This document shows positions 1-8,025 of a stretch of DNA of 24,409 bases, piece by piece. The number at the start of each line of letters is the position of its first letter. Position 1 is the first letter of the stretch. A program made the translations under genes and the position numbers. A model generated the notes under the pieces. It did no database searches, was not told the DNA's origin, and saw nothing but the letters and a program-made list of their open reading frames with translations. The DNA comes from Chrysochromulina tobinii (Eukaryota; Haptophyta; Prymnesiales; Chrysochromulinaceae), in the NCBI GenBank assembly GCA_001275005.1, contig JWZX01002383.1, forward strand, positions 1 to 24,409, in the 5' to 3' direction.

Positions 1-84
1 GCGACCCGGCATGCCGCCAATGCCCCCCACGGCCACGCCGAAGGTGACGCAGAAAACATGTCGAAGTTCCATCGAACGCTTCAT
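1..84 (-). CDS. 5' end of a gene cut by the window edge, signal-peptide-like N-terminus
   Basis: On the minus strand an ATG at 84 (a second in-frame ATG at 72) opens a frame that stays open to the window edge, giving 28 residues beginning MKRSMELRH. A hydrophobic stretch VFCVTFGVAVGGIGG follows, then MPGR. A short basic start followed by a hydrophobic, Gly/Ala-rich core is what a signal peptide or first membrane segment looks like. It diverges from the gene beginning at 192 or 312, so the two would share a short promoter. Only the first 28 codons are visible, so no family can be named, and so short an open frame in GC-rich DNA could be chance. Confidence 0.35.
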   Translation of the reverse strand, partial: MKRSMELRHVFCVTFGVAVGGIGGMPGR

Positions 85-130
85 ATTCCGCCTCGAGAAC
101 TTCCTGCTCTCAAAAGTTATCCCAAAACTT

Positions 131-138
131 TGACGTCA
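131..138. promoter_or_regulatory. CRE-like palindrome TGACGTCA in a divergent spacer
   Basis: The perfect 8-bp palindrome TGACGTCA, the classical bZIP/CREB target, lies between a minus-strand start (84) and the plus-strand gene start (192 or 312). The local sequence is AT-richer than the flanking coding DNA, as expected for a promoter. An 8-mer can occur by chance; the placement is the only support. Confidence 0.3.
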
Positions 139-311
139 AGTAACCGCAAAACTCGCAACAAGACAAGTGCAGGCGCGCGCTGCAAGTTTTAATGGGGGGC
201 CCTCCCTTGGGGTTGGCAGGGGCCGAGGCTACATTTGGAAACGTAGTTTATGTTTGTTTGCCAATTTCGCATCGAAAACCGAAGAAGCAAGAGAGTCGAC
301 ACTCTGCGCGG

Positions 312-1658
312 ATGCCGGCTCCTCGCCAAAACTACCGCTCGTCTGGCGAGTGGCGTATGCAGATGCTCAAGGGCGAGGTCGCGGAAGATAGGAGGGAGCC
401 GACCTACGAGAAGGATGAGTTCGGCCGACTCATCCGCTTCACCGGCACGGGTTTCAAGGAGGCGGGCGACCGCATCGTCCTGGGCCCCAAGTTCTCAGGG
501 GCGTACGACCAGGCGGGCATGTTGGTCTCGTACGGCACAGCCACAAAGGTGGACCGCAAAAAGTTGGACAAGCAGAGCGATGTCGTAGGGCGCATGCTCG
601 GCATGGATGAGTCGACGCTGCCCGGCGACTTGCTTGTCCGCAAGTCGAGCCTGCCGATCGCGGGGCGGATGGCAGCGATCATCCGGCAGCGCTCGATTGA
701 CGTGGCGACGCTCTTCCTCGACTTCCTCCAGCGGCCTGGCTTCTCGCGCTTGCCGCCGCGCGGCCACGGTCTGGTTGACATCCCGACCTTCCGGCGGTGC
801 TTGTGCTACACCTTCGGGGAGCAGTGGTCGCTGCTCGGGATGACGTCTCCCGAGTTCATGGAGACGTACCCGCCGTACATCGCGCGCGAGCAGAGCGACT
901 CGGGCGACGCCCTCATCCTGTGGAAGGCGTTTGCCACCGACATTATGAACAAGGCGGGCGTGGACATGGGCGACCTAGGGTACCTCAAGGAAGAAAAGTC
1001 CCTCGAAGAGCGCACCTCGTTGGCCTCCAACTACAAGGACTTCGAGCGCAAGGACCTGGACGCCATCCGCGACACCGAGTACTCGCACGACATCGACACC
1101 GAGGAGGAGAAGCAGACTCGGGTGCTCAAGGACATCGAGCGCGTCACCGGCGCGCGCTCCGTGGCCGTCACGCGCTACGGCTCGTACGAGTCGAAGCTGG
1201 TCGGGCGCAACCAGCTGGGCACCCTCAAGCAGGGCGACTTTGAGCGCATCGGCGGGCACGGCGACTACCGCAAGGAGCAGGGCGTCTCGGCCGACGGCTC
1301 GACCATCAAGAAGGTCAACACGCAGATTGGCAGCCAGTCGCACGAGTACAATGCCGATGGTACGATCTGTGTTGACACCGGCGGCGACGTCAACCAGACG
1401 CTCTCGTACAACGCCAAGATGGCGGCCGACGCGACGAACAAGGCCGCTGGCCAGAAGTCGCTCGCGGGCCAGGGCCCGACGAAGGAGCAGCAGGAGGTGG
1501 CGGCGCGCATGAATGCCGAGGCGCTGCGTCAGGATGCGATCAAAATGCGCCAGAATTATGCGAACGCGATGCCGAACTCGCATCAGGAGATTGGCAATCA
1601 ACTCCGGCAGGTCGACGCCATCACGGCCGCCAGGAAGCTGCATGCCTCTCTCGAGTGA
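312..1658 (+). CDS. unrecognised soluble protein of about 448 aa
   Basis: The frame is open from an ATG at 192, but the first 40 codons lack the codon bias of the rest and read as 5' UTR, so I prefer the ATG at 312 (MPAPRQNYRS). From there it is clearly coding, with a strong bias for C or G at third positions. I see no transmembrane segment or signal peptide. A middle part around residues 140-210 is helical and reads like a degenerate EF-hand-type region (GHGLVDIPTF), but without a complete Ca2+ loop. The C-terminal third is charged, rich in Q, N, A and K, and probably helical (THEN-like runs such as EQQEVAARMNAEALRQDA). I do not recognise a family. It is probably complete, ending with TGA at 1656. 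The neighbouring downstream gene is about 760 bp away on the same strand. Confidence 0.75.
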   Translation: MPAPRQNYRSSGEWRMQMLKGEVAEDRREPTYEKDEFGRLIRFTGTGFKEAGDRIVLGPKFSGAYDQAGMLVSYGTATKVDRKKLDKQSDVVGRMLGMDESTLPGDLLVRKSSLPIAGRMAAIIRQRSIDVATLFLDFLQRPGFSRLPPRGHGLVDIPTFRRCLCYTFGEQWSLLGMTSPEFMETYPPYIAREQSDSGDALILWKAFATDIMNKAGVDMGDLGYLKEEKSLEERTSLASNYKDFERKDLDAIRDTEYSHDIDTEEEKQTRVLKDIERVTGARSVAVTRYGSYESKLVGRNQLGTLKQGDFERIGGHGDYRKEQGVSADGSTIKKVNTQIGSQSHEYNADGTICVDTGGDVNQTLSYNAKMAADATNKAAGQKSLAGQGPTKEQQEVAARMNAEALRQDAIKMRQNYANAMPNSHQEIGNQLRQVDAITAARKLHASLE

Positions 1659-2335
1659 TCGCGACTGACCCTACGGGTACCTACGGGCACGGGCCGCAGG
1701 CGGAGCGTACCTGTGTACGATCGCGATTGCGCTCGTTCAACTCGGGAAGAGTGAGCGGCAGGGCGCGTAGCTCGTCGCTGCCGCTGAGGTATACTACTTG
1801 ACGCGATCATGAGGGAGCGGGTGCGGCCTGTGGACGGCTGTTCCCCTGATGCCTGGTGCGCCCAGAGTGATGTGTTTGTGTGGTGGACACGCGCGTTCTA
1901 CGCTGCGCGTGGACACGCGCCTCGTGTGTCGTTTGTGCGTCCTGCCGTGTGCTCACCCGCCGCCGCTCGTGTAGTCGTGTTCATGCGATCATGTTGTCTC
2001 TCATGTGCGTCTCTCACAGTTCTCAAGCGAAGTGTGTCTAGAAACAAGTCCGGTTTCCCGTTTCCTAACGGTTTCCCTTTCCGCCTCCGCTTAGCCTCCG
2101 CACGTCTCTAAATGCAAAATGGCCTCTTTCCCGTCTTTCCCCGGGGAGGACTCCGTGTACTATGGTGTTCGAGCAAACGCGTCTGGTGTGCGTGGCGTGA
2201 TGGTGATCCGTTCACCACGGCCCATGGCCTTGCGAAGCGTGCGCCCCCCGACGCACCGCCTATCTGGTCTCGAAACCAACCGACATGTGGAGGCAGTTGT
2301 TCACACACGCGGGCAGTACATGTAACAGTGCGGAA
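1659..2335. other. intergenic spacer
   Basis: About 680 bp between two plus-strand genes, holding the 3' flank of the first and the upstream region of the second. Base composition is less GC-biased than in the genes, and no frame shows sustained codon bias. A 12-bp direct repeat GTGGACACGCGC occurs twice around 1881-1919. TC-rich tracts lie near 2050-2095. I see no gene, tRNA or clear TATA box. Confidence 0.5.
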
Positions 2336-2372
2336 GCACCAGTTGTCGCGTCTGTCGTGTTAACGTTCACAC
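2336..2372 (+). repeat. 37-bp dispersed upstream element, copy A
   Basis: This is one of three near-identical 37-bp sequences in the window (others at 6312-6348 on minus and 18270-18306 on plus). It starts GCACCAGTTGTCGCG and ends GTTAACGTTCACAC. It lies 44 nt before the preferred ATG of the methyltransferase gene and points toward it. Compared with the other copies it differs at one or two bases. It shares an additional ~30 bp upstream with the 18270 copy. A promoter or operator role, or a remnant of a dispersed repeat, is possible. Confidence 0.7.
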
Positions 2373-2416
2373 GACGCTGCGATGCGCGCAAAGTGCTCCA
2401 CCCACCCACTCAAGCC

Positions 2417-3271
2417 ATGATTGCATTTGTGGCAGCCGTGACAGCCTTGCTGCTGCCTCCACGAGTAATAGGCCCAGTTCCTGCCCACAACGCCGTTGAG
2501 CTCGAGGTTCCGGTTTCAGAACATCTCAGTGTCAGCATTCTGGAGGCTGACATGGCCCGACAGGATGTACTGGTGGAGGCAGCCTTGGATGATGGCGCGC
2601 CGCGTGGAAGCGCTGCTGAAGATCCTTATGGCATTGTGATATGGCCTGCAGGGCAAGTGGTCGCGGCTGCACTTGTTCAAGCCCTTGAGGCGTGCACGCG
2701 GCCGTGCAATGTTCTCGAGCTTGGTGCCGGTACTGGGCTAGTGTCGATTGCAGCAGCTATGAGCGGCGCAAATGTGCTCGCCACCGATTACCGCGACGAA
2801 CCATTCGAGCTATTGAAAGCTTCGGCAACCCGCACGGCTGAACGCCTCGGGCGCGTTGAGCCGCTGCCGCTCAATTGCGCACTGTTTGATGTCACCAACG
2901 AAGGCTCTGCGCTGCCCGATCTTGGCTCGAGCTCGAGCTCGCCGCTGTTCGTCTGCGCAGCAGACCTGCTGTACATGAAATCTACTGCGATTGCGCTCGC
3001 ATCGCGCTGCGTCGAGGCACTGCAAATGCCAGCCATCCGAGCGGTGCTCGTGGGCGACCTTGGACGCCCCGGGCGTGCTGCCTTCCTGGCCGAGCTGCAA
3101 CGGCTCGGTGTCATGGCTGAAAGGGCGCACTTCGAGAGCGTGCTCGGCTGGGGCTCGCCGAGCCCGCGGAACACGCTCATCTCGTCGCGTGACGTGGGCG
3201 AATCCGTCGCCGTGGGTCTGATGATACTCACTCCAGCAGATTTGAGATTGAGTGTGAGAAGCGACAGCTGA
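2417..3271 (+). CDS. SAM-dependent protein-lysine-type methyltransferase, METTL21/PF10294-like
   Basis: This 284-aa protein has a seven-beta-strand class I methyltransferase fold. The pre-motif DPYGIVIWPAGQVVAAAL (about 69-86) is followed by motif I VLELGAGTGLVSIAAAMSG (99-117), the SAM glycine loop. An acidic residue follows strand 2 in ATDYRDEP (122-129), and the post-II segment AADLLYMKSTAIAL (181-194) replaces the D-V-L-Y of the METTL21/FAM86/EEF1AKMT group (PF10294). Such enzymes methylate lysines on translation factors, chaperones or ETF-beta; the substrate cannot be read here. The frame opens at 2285, but those first 44 codons run through the 37-bp dispersed repeat, so I start at 2417. 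The resulting N-terminus, MIAFVAAVTALLLPP, is hydrophobic and may be a signal or organelle-targeting sequence. The gene converges on the fusion frame at 3581. Confidence 0.8.
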   Translation: MIAFVAAVTALLLPPRVIGPVPAHNAVELEVPVSEHLSVSILEADMARQDVLVEAALDDGAPRGSAAEDPYGIVIWPAGQVVAAALVQALEACTRPCNVLELGAGTGLVSIAAAMSGANVLATDYRDEPFELLKASATRTAERLGRVEPLPLNCALFDVTNEGSALPDLGSSSSSPLFVCAADLLYMKSTAIALASRCVEALQMPAIRAVLVGDLGRPGRAAFLAELQRLGVMAERAHFESVLGWGSPSPRNTLISSRDVGESVAVGLMILTPADLRLSVRSDS

Positions 3272-3580
3272 ATAACGGGATTAAGATCGTGTACCCGGGC
3301 GGGGACGGGCGCGCCGGGACCGGTGCGGGGATATAATATCCGTCGATCCAGCGCGGTCTCGTCTTAAGGTTAAGCCGAGCGTCTTCTCGGTTCCGGTCCC
3401 ACGAGGGTCGGTCCGCGCGGTCCGCGGGGCGGACGCGGCTTGCCGCGCGCACACGCAGCAAACTGCCGTCCCGCGGTCCACCGCCGCGGGCGGGGAACCT
3501 ACCGTACCGTACTACTATACCGTAGTCCGCATCGGCACAGCACCACCGTGCCACCGCGCTGTACACACACCAACCCCGCG
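3272..3580. other. convergent 3'-3' spacer
   Basis: A spacer of 309 bp between the stop codons of two convergent genes. It includes a short perfect hairpin, GGATAT-A-ATATCC, at 3329-3341, and a CCGTA-rich patch near 3500-3530 (ACCGTACCGTACTACTATAC). Short frames on both strands lack conserved content, and I see no gene. The hairpin could help 3'-end formation for either gene, but this is only a guess from its location. Confidence 0.45.
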
Positions 3581-6211
3581 TCAGAGCGTGCGCCTCCAGC
3601 GAGCATACTCACCCATGGGCAGGTCGCGGCCGGGGCGCTCGGCAGCCCTCAGCACCATCGAGCCTTGCTCGACCTGGCTGCGCGCTCCCTTGCCGTCCAG
3701 AAGACCCGCGAGAGCCTCAGCGAGAGTCAAGGCTGGCCAGCGGGCGTCGTGACAAGTGAGCAGTACAAATGCAGGCTCGTCCGAAAGGACCTGTCGCAGC
3801 TCGTCCAGCAGCACCGGCAAGTCGCGAGAGATGCGCCACTCGCCCTTCTTACCGCCGCGCCCAAAGGCAGGAGGGTCCACAATCAACCCATCAAACCGAT
3901 CCCCGCGACGTACAGCGCGCCGCACATAGGTCAACGCGTCCTCGCAGACCCATCGGATCGGGGCGGTTCCGAGGCCCGAGAGCTCTGCATTCGTGCGTGC
4001 ACGACCTACGGCAGAGCGCGCGCCGTCGAGATGGACCACGTCGATGGTTGGAGATGTCGCGTCGGTGTCGCCCGTCGCGCCCACAGCCTGTGCCGCCCAG
4101 GTGCCTGCTACGGCGCAGGCGAGAGTAGAGCCGCCTGTGTGCGCAAAGAGGTTGAGCACGCGCAGAGGAGCTGCTGCAGTCGCCGCCTGCCCTGCCGGCG
4201 CAGCACACTTTGCTCTGGCACGCTCTGCTAGTACGTCCGCGCAGGTCGAGCGCAGCCATTCCCACTGCACCTGTTGTTCGGGGAAGGCGCCCACCTGGGC
4301 GCTCGGCCCCAGCTGCAACGCCAGGCGGAAGCCGAGCCCTGAATCGAGAGACCATATGGCGTCACGAGTGCGCTCGTCCTCCGCAGGAGTGTCCACAGCC
4401 GCCTCCGAGCCCGATGCCGAGAGGGCGGCAGCCCCGTCGCCTTCCCACACACCCTCGCGCGCGACGCTCGCCGCTACTGGCGCGTCCCTCTCGAGGTAGG
4501 ACAGATCCGCCTCCGCCCATCGAGCCTCCGACAGCCCCGGCCGCCACGTGGCCGACGGGCACGGACGGGAGACGCAATGGTTCTCGAAGCGCTCGAGACG
4601 GCGGCCGTCGCCGCTGTCAAGCAGCCGGTACGAAGGAGCTTTGGGCGAGCCCTTGGTGTCGACACCGTGAGCGACTGGAGGAGGCCGTAAGAGCGCCGCT
4701 GGCTGCCCCGCGGGCAACCACGCCGCGACCAGTGCCAGCGAGGCAGCCAGGCCGCGACGAGCAGTCCTGCTGCTCTTGCCGCTGCTCCCGATAGAGCTGC
4801 TCTTCCTGTCCCTGGTGCTGATCCTCCTGCTCCTGCTGCCCACGTAGCAGCAGAGCGCCCGAGAAGGTGGTGGCGGCGGCGGAGGTGACGGCGGAGGTGA
4901 TTTCGAATCTCTCGAATCTCTCGATGATTTCGAATCTCTCGATGATTTTGAATCTCTCGAGTGATCAGGTGGAATGCTCTCCAGCTCCTCGCGGACGGGT
5001 TCAGAGAGTCTAGCTTTGACCCAGTCGGCCTCGTCCAGGGCCAGCGAGCCGTCGGACGACGCGAGCGACGCCCGGCGCGTCCATGGCGGCTGTAGCCACC
5101 GAGGGCCTCGACGACTCCATTCGCCTCGCCCAGCGAGGGAGAGGCGAATGTTGCTTGCGCTGCGGCGGCGGCTCGCACTGGCATGGGCACCCTCGGCACC
5201 CACGACGACGATCTCGGATGTGGCGACGCGCGTGCCGCCGGCGGGCTTGTTGGCGCCCGTGGCGGCAAGCGCGCAGCCGATGAAGATGGTGAGCGTGCCT
5301 ATGCACGCGAGGGCGTTTGTCGGCTCGCGCAGCACAAACACATCGAGGGTCCAACTGAAAGAGAGTTCGGTCAGGCCCAGGATGGATGCGAAGCCGGCGG
5401 GAAGCTTCGCATAGCCACGCGCGAGCAGCAGCTGGCCAGTGAGGATACCCACGCAGTAAAGTATGACCCACAGCCACACGCTTGCGGCCGCAGGCAGCGT
5501 GAAGGTTGCCCATGCGGGCGCGTTGGCAGTTGGCACCGCCGCAGCGACGAGCAGAGCGATGAGCGCGGAGTACCCGCCGATCACCACCATGTAGTAGGAG
5601 AGCAGCATCGAGCCCGAGAGCGACTCAGTCGCGCTCGCGCGGCTGAGGACGCGGCTGAGCACGCTGAAGAGAGAGAGAGAGCACCCCGACGCGATCGCGA
5701 GCGCGACGCCCGCCGGGTCGGGTGGATGGCCGCCAAAGAGGCCGTCTGGCTGCGTGACGAAAATGATGCCGGCGATGCCAATCATACCGCCGCCGAGGGC
5801 GCGCGCCGACAAGTGCTCCGAGCCGCCGAGGCAGTACCGTGCGAGCGCGACCGTTAGGAGGGTATTGATACCAAGGGTCAAGGCGAACGCATCGGCCAGG
5901 TGAATGACTTGAAAAGACATGTTGAGGAACGAGATGCCGACGAAGCCAGTGGTGCTTCGTAGCACTGCTAGGCCTGCGATCCTTCGGCTCCCGACTCGCA
6001 GGAGCAGCACTCGTCGGGCCGATGCCTTTCCTAAGCGTATGCCCTCAAGGGCTGCATTCATAAAGTAGACAATGACCCCGCGAACGCAGAAGAGAGCCGT
6101 CTGAGACGCACCATGGTCATAGATCCACTTGGCGAGCACGTTGCACCCCGCGAACAGGAATGAACCGATGAGCAGAGCGAAAACCCCATCACGGCGGGCG
6201 TCGACGCGCAT
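3581..6211 (-). CDS. EamA/DMT transporter fused in frame to an RlmI-type SAM-dependent RNA methyltransferase
   Basis: One uninterrupted 876-codon frame holds two modules. Residues 8-320 carry about ten hydrophobic segments and two EamA repeats of the drug/metabolite transporter superfamily, closest in style to SLC35G, with typical end-of-repeat segments such as LGINTLLTVALARY and ILGLTELSFSWTLDVFVL. Residues 526-876 match the RlmI/PF10672-like 'SAM-dependent methyltransferase' family. They open YRLLDSGDGRRLERF and include GAFPEQQVQWEW and motif I LNLFAHTGGSTLACA (687-701). VVHLDGARSAVGRARTNAEL is the acidic strand 2, and FDGLIVDPPAFGRGGKKGEW holds the catalytic-loop DPP. The linker (321-525) is Ser/Arg-rich with SRDSK repeats, polyproline and a hydrophobic LAASLALVAAWLPAG. 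The start at 6211 is preferred over an upstream ATG at 6391 that would translate the 37-bp repeat. The linker has no Met, so either a true fusion or two genes with an unseen intron and start is possible. The methyltransferase half is of bacterial/plastid type. Confidence 0.75.
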   Translation of the reverse strand: MRVDARRDGVFALLIGSFLFAGCNVLAKWIYDHGASQTALFCVRGVIVYFMNAALEGIRLGKASARRVLLLRVGSRRIAGLAVLRSTTGFVGISFLNMSFQVIHLADAFALTLGINTLLTVALARYCLGGSEHLSARALGGGMIGIAGIIFVTQPDGLFGGHPPDPAGVALAIASGCSLSLFSVLSRVLSRASATESLSGSMLLSYYMVVIGGYSALIALLVAAAVPTANAPAWATFTLPAAASVWLWVILYCVGILTGQLLLARGYAKLPAGFASILGLTELSFSWTLDVFVLREPTNALACIGTLTIFIGCALAATGANKPAGGTRVATSEIVVVGAEGAHASASRRRSASNIRLSLAGRGEWSRRGPRWLQPPWTRRASLASSDGSLALDEADWVKARLSEPVREELESIPPDHSRDSKSSRDSKSSRDSRDSKSPPPSPPPPPPPSRALCCYVGSRSRRISTRDRKSSSIGSSGKSSRTARRGLAASLALVAAWLPAGQPAALLRPPPVAHGVDTKGSPKAPSYRLLDSGDGRRLERFENHCVSRPCPSATWRPGLSEARWAEADLSYLERDAPVAASVAREGVWEGDGAAALSASGSEAAVDTPAEDERTRDAIWSLDSGLGFRLALQLGPSAQVGAFPEQQVQWEWLRSTCADVLAERARAKCAAPAGQAATAAAPLRVLNLFAHTGGSTLACAVAGTWAAQAVGATGDTDATSPTIDVVHLDGARSAVGRARTNAELSGLGTAPIRWVCEDALTYVRRAVRRGDRFDGLIVDPPAFGRGGKKGEWRISRDLPVLLDELRQVLSDEPAFVLLTCHDARWPALTLAEALAGLLDGKGARSQVEQGSMVLRAAERPGRDLPMGEYARWRRTL
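4899..4963. repeat. 18-nt imperfect tandem repeat in the fusion linker
   Basis: Units resembling GATTTCGAATCTCTCGAT occur about three and a half times, with one shortened copy. On the minus strand they encode repeated SRDSK/SSRDS residues, followed by a polyproline run. The unit is a multiple of three, so copy-number change would keep the frame. It sits in the linker between the transporter and methyltransferase modules, which is where a fusion joint or intron would be expected. Confidence 0.6.
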
Positions 6212-6311
6212 GTGTTGGTGTTCCAAACCTGTGGTCCGTTTTGTTGAAAGATCAGCAGCCTGCCACGCTGCCTGTGCAGGAGGACGGTGGTCGCACGTGT
6301 GTCGCGCACAG

Positions 6312-6348
6312 GTGTGAACGTTAACACGACAGACGCGACAACCGGTGC
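6312..6348 (-). repeat. 37-bp dispersed upstream element, copy B
   Basis: The minus-strand copy of the element. It begins GCACCGGTTGTCGCG and ends GTTAACGTTCACAC, reading toward the fusion gene, whose preferred ATG is 100 nt further on. Against copy A it differs at one base and against copy C at one base over 37 bp. Homology stops sharply on both sides, unlike A versus C, which share more upstream sequence. Confidence 0.7.
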
Positions 6349-6470
6349 TCCCGCAACCATACGTCGGAAAGGGGTGGGGGAGTAAGTGCACGCGCTCACG
6401 CGTGCGTTGCCTTGGGCCGTTGTGTGGCCTTCGGTCGGCCGAATATGAGCGTCTGGGGACACGCTGGTGC

Positions 6471-6493
6471 AGTGAGTGAGTGAGTGAGTGAGT
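6471..6493. repeat. AGTG microsatellite
   Basis: Nearly six tandem AGTG units, followed by TATTGAG. It is a non-coding simple repeat in the spacer upstream of the fusion gene. Confidence 0.85.
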
Positions 6494-6738
6494 TATTGAG
6501 ACACAGACACACCGTGGAACAATACGGGGTACGGGTCGAGATATCTACTGAGGCTCATAAGGTATCCCATAGCAGCACACGCAGTTCCCTTACCGGACAC
6601 TCGTGGCCATGTTTTGAATCTAACGATTCGTGTCGGGTGTCGATATGCTCTCTCCATGCCCCACACCACTGCCCGGCGAAACTGCCAACCCCCCCGTGGG
6701 AGGAACAGACGCTGTATATACGGCACTGTGTCAGAAGT

Positions 6739-6780
6739 CACACAGACACAGATTCACATTCACACACACACATTCACACC
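6739..6780. repeat. CA-rich imperfect microsatellite
   Basis: A CACA-rich stretch interrupted by GA and ATT (CACACAGACACAGATTCACA and so on). It is non-coding and of low complexity, and has no visible relation to a gene. Confidence 0.75.
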
Positions 6781-7098
6781 GTGGCGGGTACCGCGCGGGG
6801 GGGGGGCGGTTTAGAAGGGCGACATTCTGTTTCGTCATTCACCACCTGCACACAAAATGGAACCGAAAATCACCACATCGCACACAAGAGTCACAGGCCA
6901 ATATAAGGACCATGCGCAAGACCCAAGACGCCTACGCCGTGGCTACACGAGTCGTGCGGAGTACACTCAACACTGTGACTTACACAGCTGTATCCTGTAT
7001 GTCGTGGCATATCAGCGTAAATGTACGAGTACATGTACCACGCTTTGTTGCCACAGCACATCCAGATCGAGCAAAGGAAAACCCGCTCGCATGGTATA

Positions 7099-8025
7099 CT
7101 ACTGGGTATACATGGCAATGAACTCGTCGTAATCTGTCCCCAGAGCAAGCAAGATTCGATCGGCACGAATGAGTGCAAGAGTGGGCTAGGTACGCGATGG
7201 CTTAATACAAAATAGCAGGGCATTGCATGGGCCACGCGTACCGATCACGCCGTTCTTATTTGTGTCGATCTCATTCATGAGGAATTTCAACGTCCTCTCC
7301 TTGATAACGCCTTTGAGGTTGCCAAACATAAGGATGCGCATGAACTCGGTGGCGTCGATCCTGCCAGAGTGGTTTTCGTCAATGCTGAAGAACGCTTGGC
7401 GCAGAACTTTCCACTTTGTCTGCATCAGCCGCTCGAGGATCGCGCGACCTTGGCGGATTTCCTTGTCTGTTACCGGAGCATCAGGGTCCTCATTCTCGCC
7501 CATCTCGTCAACCTTGCCGTCAAACTTGTAGGACAAACCATTGTCACCATAGCCACCCGCGGCGTTGCCCTCCCGGTACATCTCAAGGTTGTGGTCGACG
7601 CGCTCCCACTTTGGATCAGCAGCCGGCTCGGGCTTCACGTTCAATGGTGCCAAGCGGCGCTTCAGGTCGAGCAGGCGGCGGGTCTTTCCAGTGTCCCGCG
7701 CCGAGAGCGGGGGCAGCCCCTTGAAGGTGCGGAAAGAGTCTCCACCGGCCTTGAAAGCGGTCACACCTTGGATGCAGTCCTTGAATGGCAGCACTTCCAT
7801 CTTCTTGCGATCAAAACGGCCGAAGGCTTGCATGGTCATGAGCATGTTGCGCTCACGCCAGTCCTCCTCGCGACGCGTAATGGTGCGGTGCATCCATTGG
7901 TGGTGATCAAACGGGGCGCGCGGCGTGAAGGCCCTGGGGGAGGTGGGGCCGGCTAAAGGGTTGACGGTCGAGGGACGCGCTGACAGGGACATCGTCGTCG
8001 ACTGAAACGAAAAAGTGCTGTTCAA
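7099..8025 (-). CDS. EF-hand calcium-binding protein, two exons
   Basis: Join of 7242-8025 and 7099-7133 on minus, 272 aa (261 aa if the second in-frame ATG at 7992 is used). Unspliced, the frame breaks inside the second Ca2+ loop after NGVI. Removing 7134-7241, which starts GT and ends AG, rebuilds an Asp codon across the junction and restores the loop DTNKNGVIDYDE, followed by FIAMYTQ and TAG. The first loop is DENHSGRIDATE (about 216-227) and the second is 254-265. Both have acidic residues at positions 1, 3 and 12 and Gly at 6, so both should bind calcium. The N-terminal 200 residues are basic and helical (HRTITRREEDWRERN; ILERLMQTKWKVLRQAFF), with no recognised domain. The EF-hand pair is similar in style to axonemal or calcineurin-like proteins, but the family is unknown. 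Confidence 0.8.
7134..7241 (-). other. spliceosomal intron, 108 nt, GT-AG
   Basis: On the minus strand the intron begins GTACGC and ends GGGACAG. Splicing joins G to AT, forming an Asp codon in EF-hand position 9, and leaves a terminal exon of only 35 nt. It contains an in-frame stop at 7186-7188. The restored canonical EF-hand and the immediate stop after FIAMYTQ are strong support. It is the only intron I can define in the window. Confidence 0.85.

Larger units (their letters stand above)
6212..7098. other. intergenic spacer with simple repeats
   Basis: About 890 bp between the start of the fusion gene and the stop of the EF-hand gene, both on minus. It carries repeat copy B (6312-6348), an AGTG tetranucleotide array (6471-6493), a CA-rich tract (6739-6780) and a run of nine or more G around 6797-6807. 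TATATA occurs at 6715-6720. The DNA is distinctly less GC-rich than the coding parts. Open frames here are short, without codon bias, and I see no gene. Confidence 0.5.

Noticed and set aside
975-1643. A 222-codon minus-strand frame inside the first gene
   Set aside because: Leu/Val/Arg-rich antisense shadow produced by third-position GC bias; no start context or motifs.
2300-2372. Peptide APVVASVVLTFT encoded by repeat copies A and B
   Set aside because: It appears in a frame upstream of the preferred start in A and out of the gene's frame in B. The conservation is at DNA level, so I treat it as a DNA element, not a coding domain.
2336-2372. Spliced-leader or trans-splicing signal
   Set aside because: Copies lie at different distances from the start codons and there is no conserved donor GT or downstream snRNA-like Sm site.
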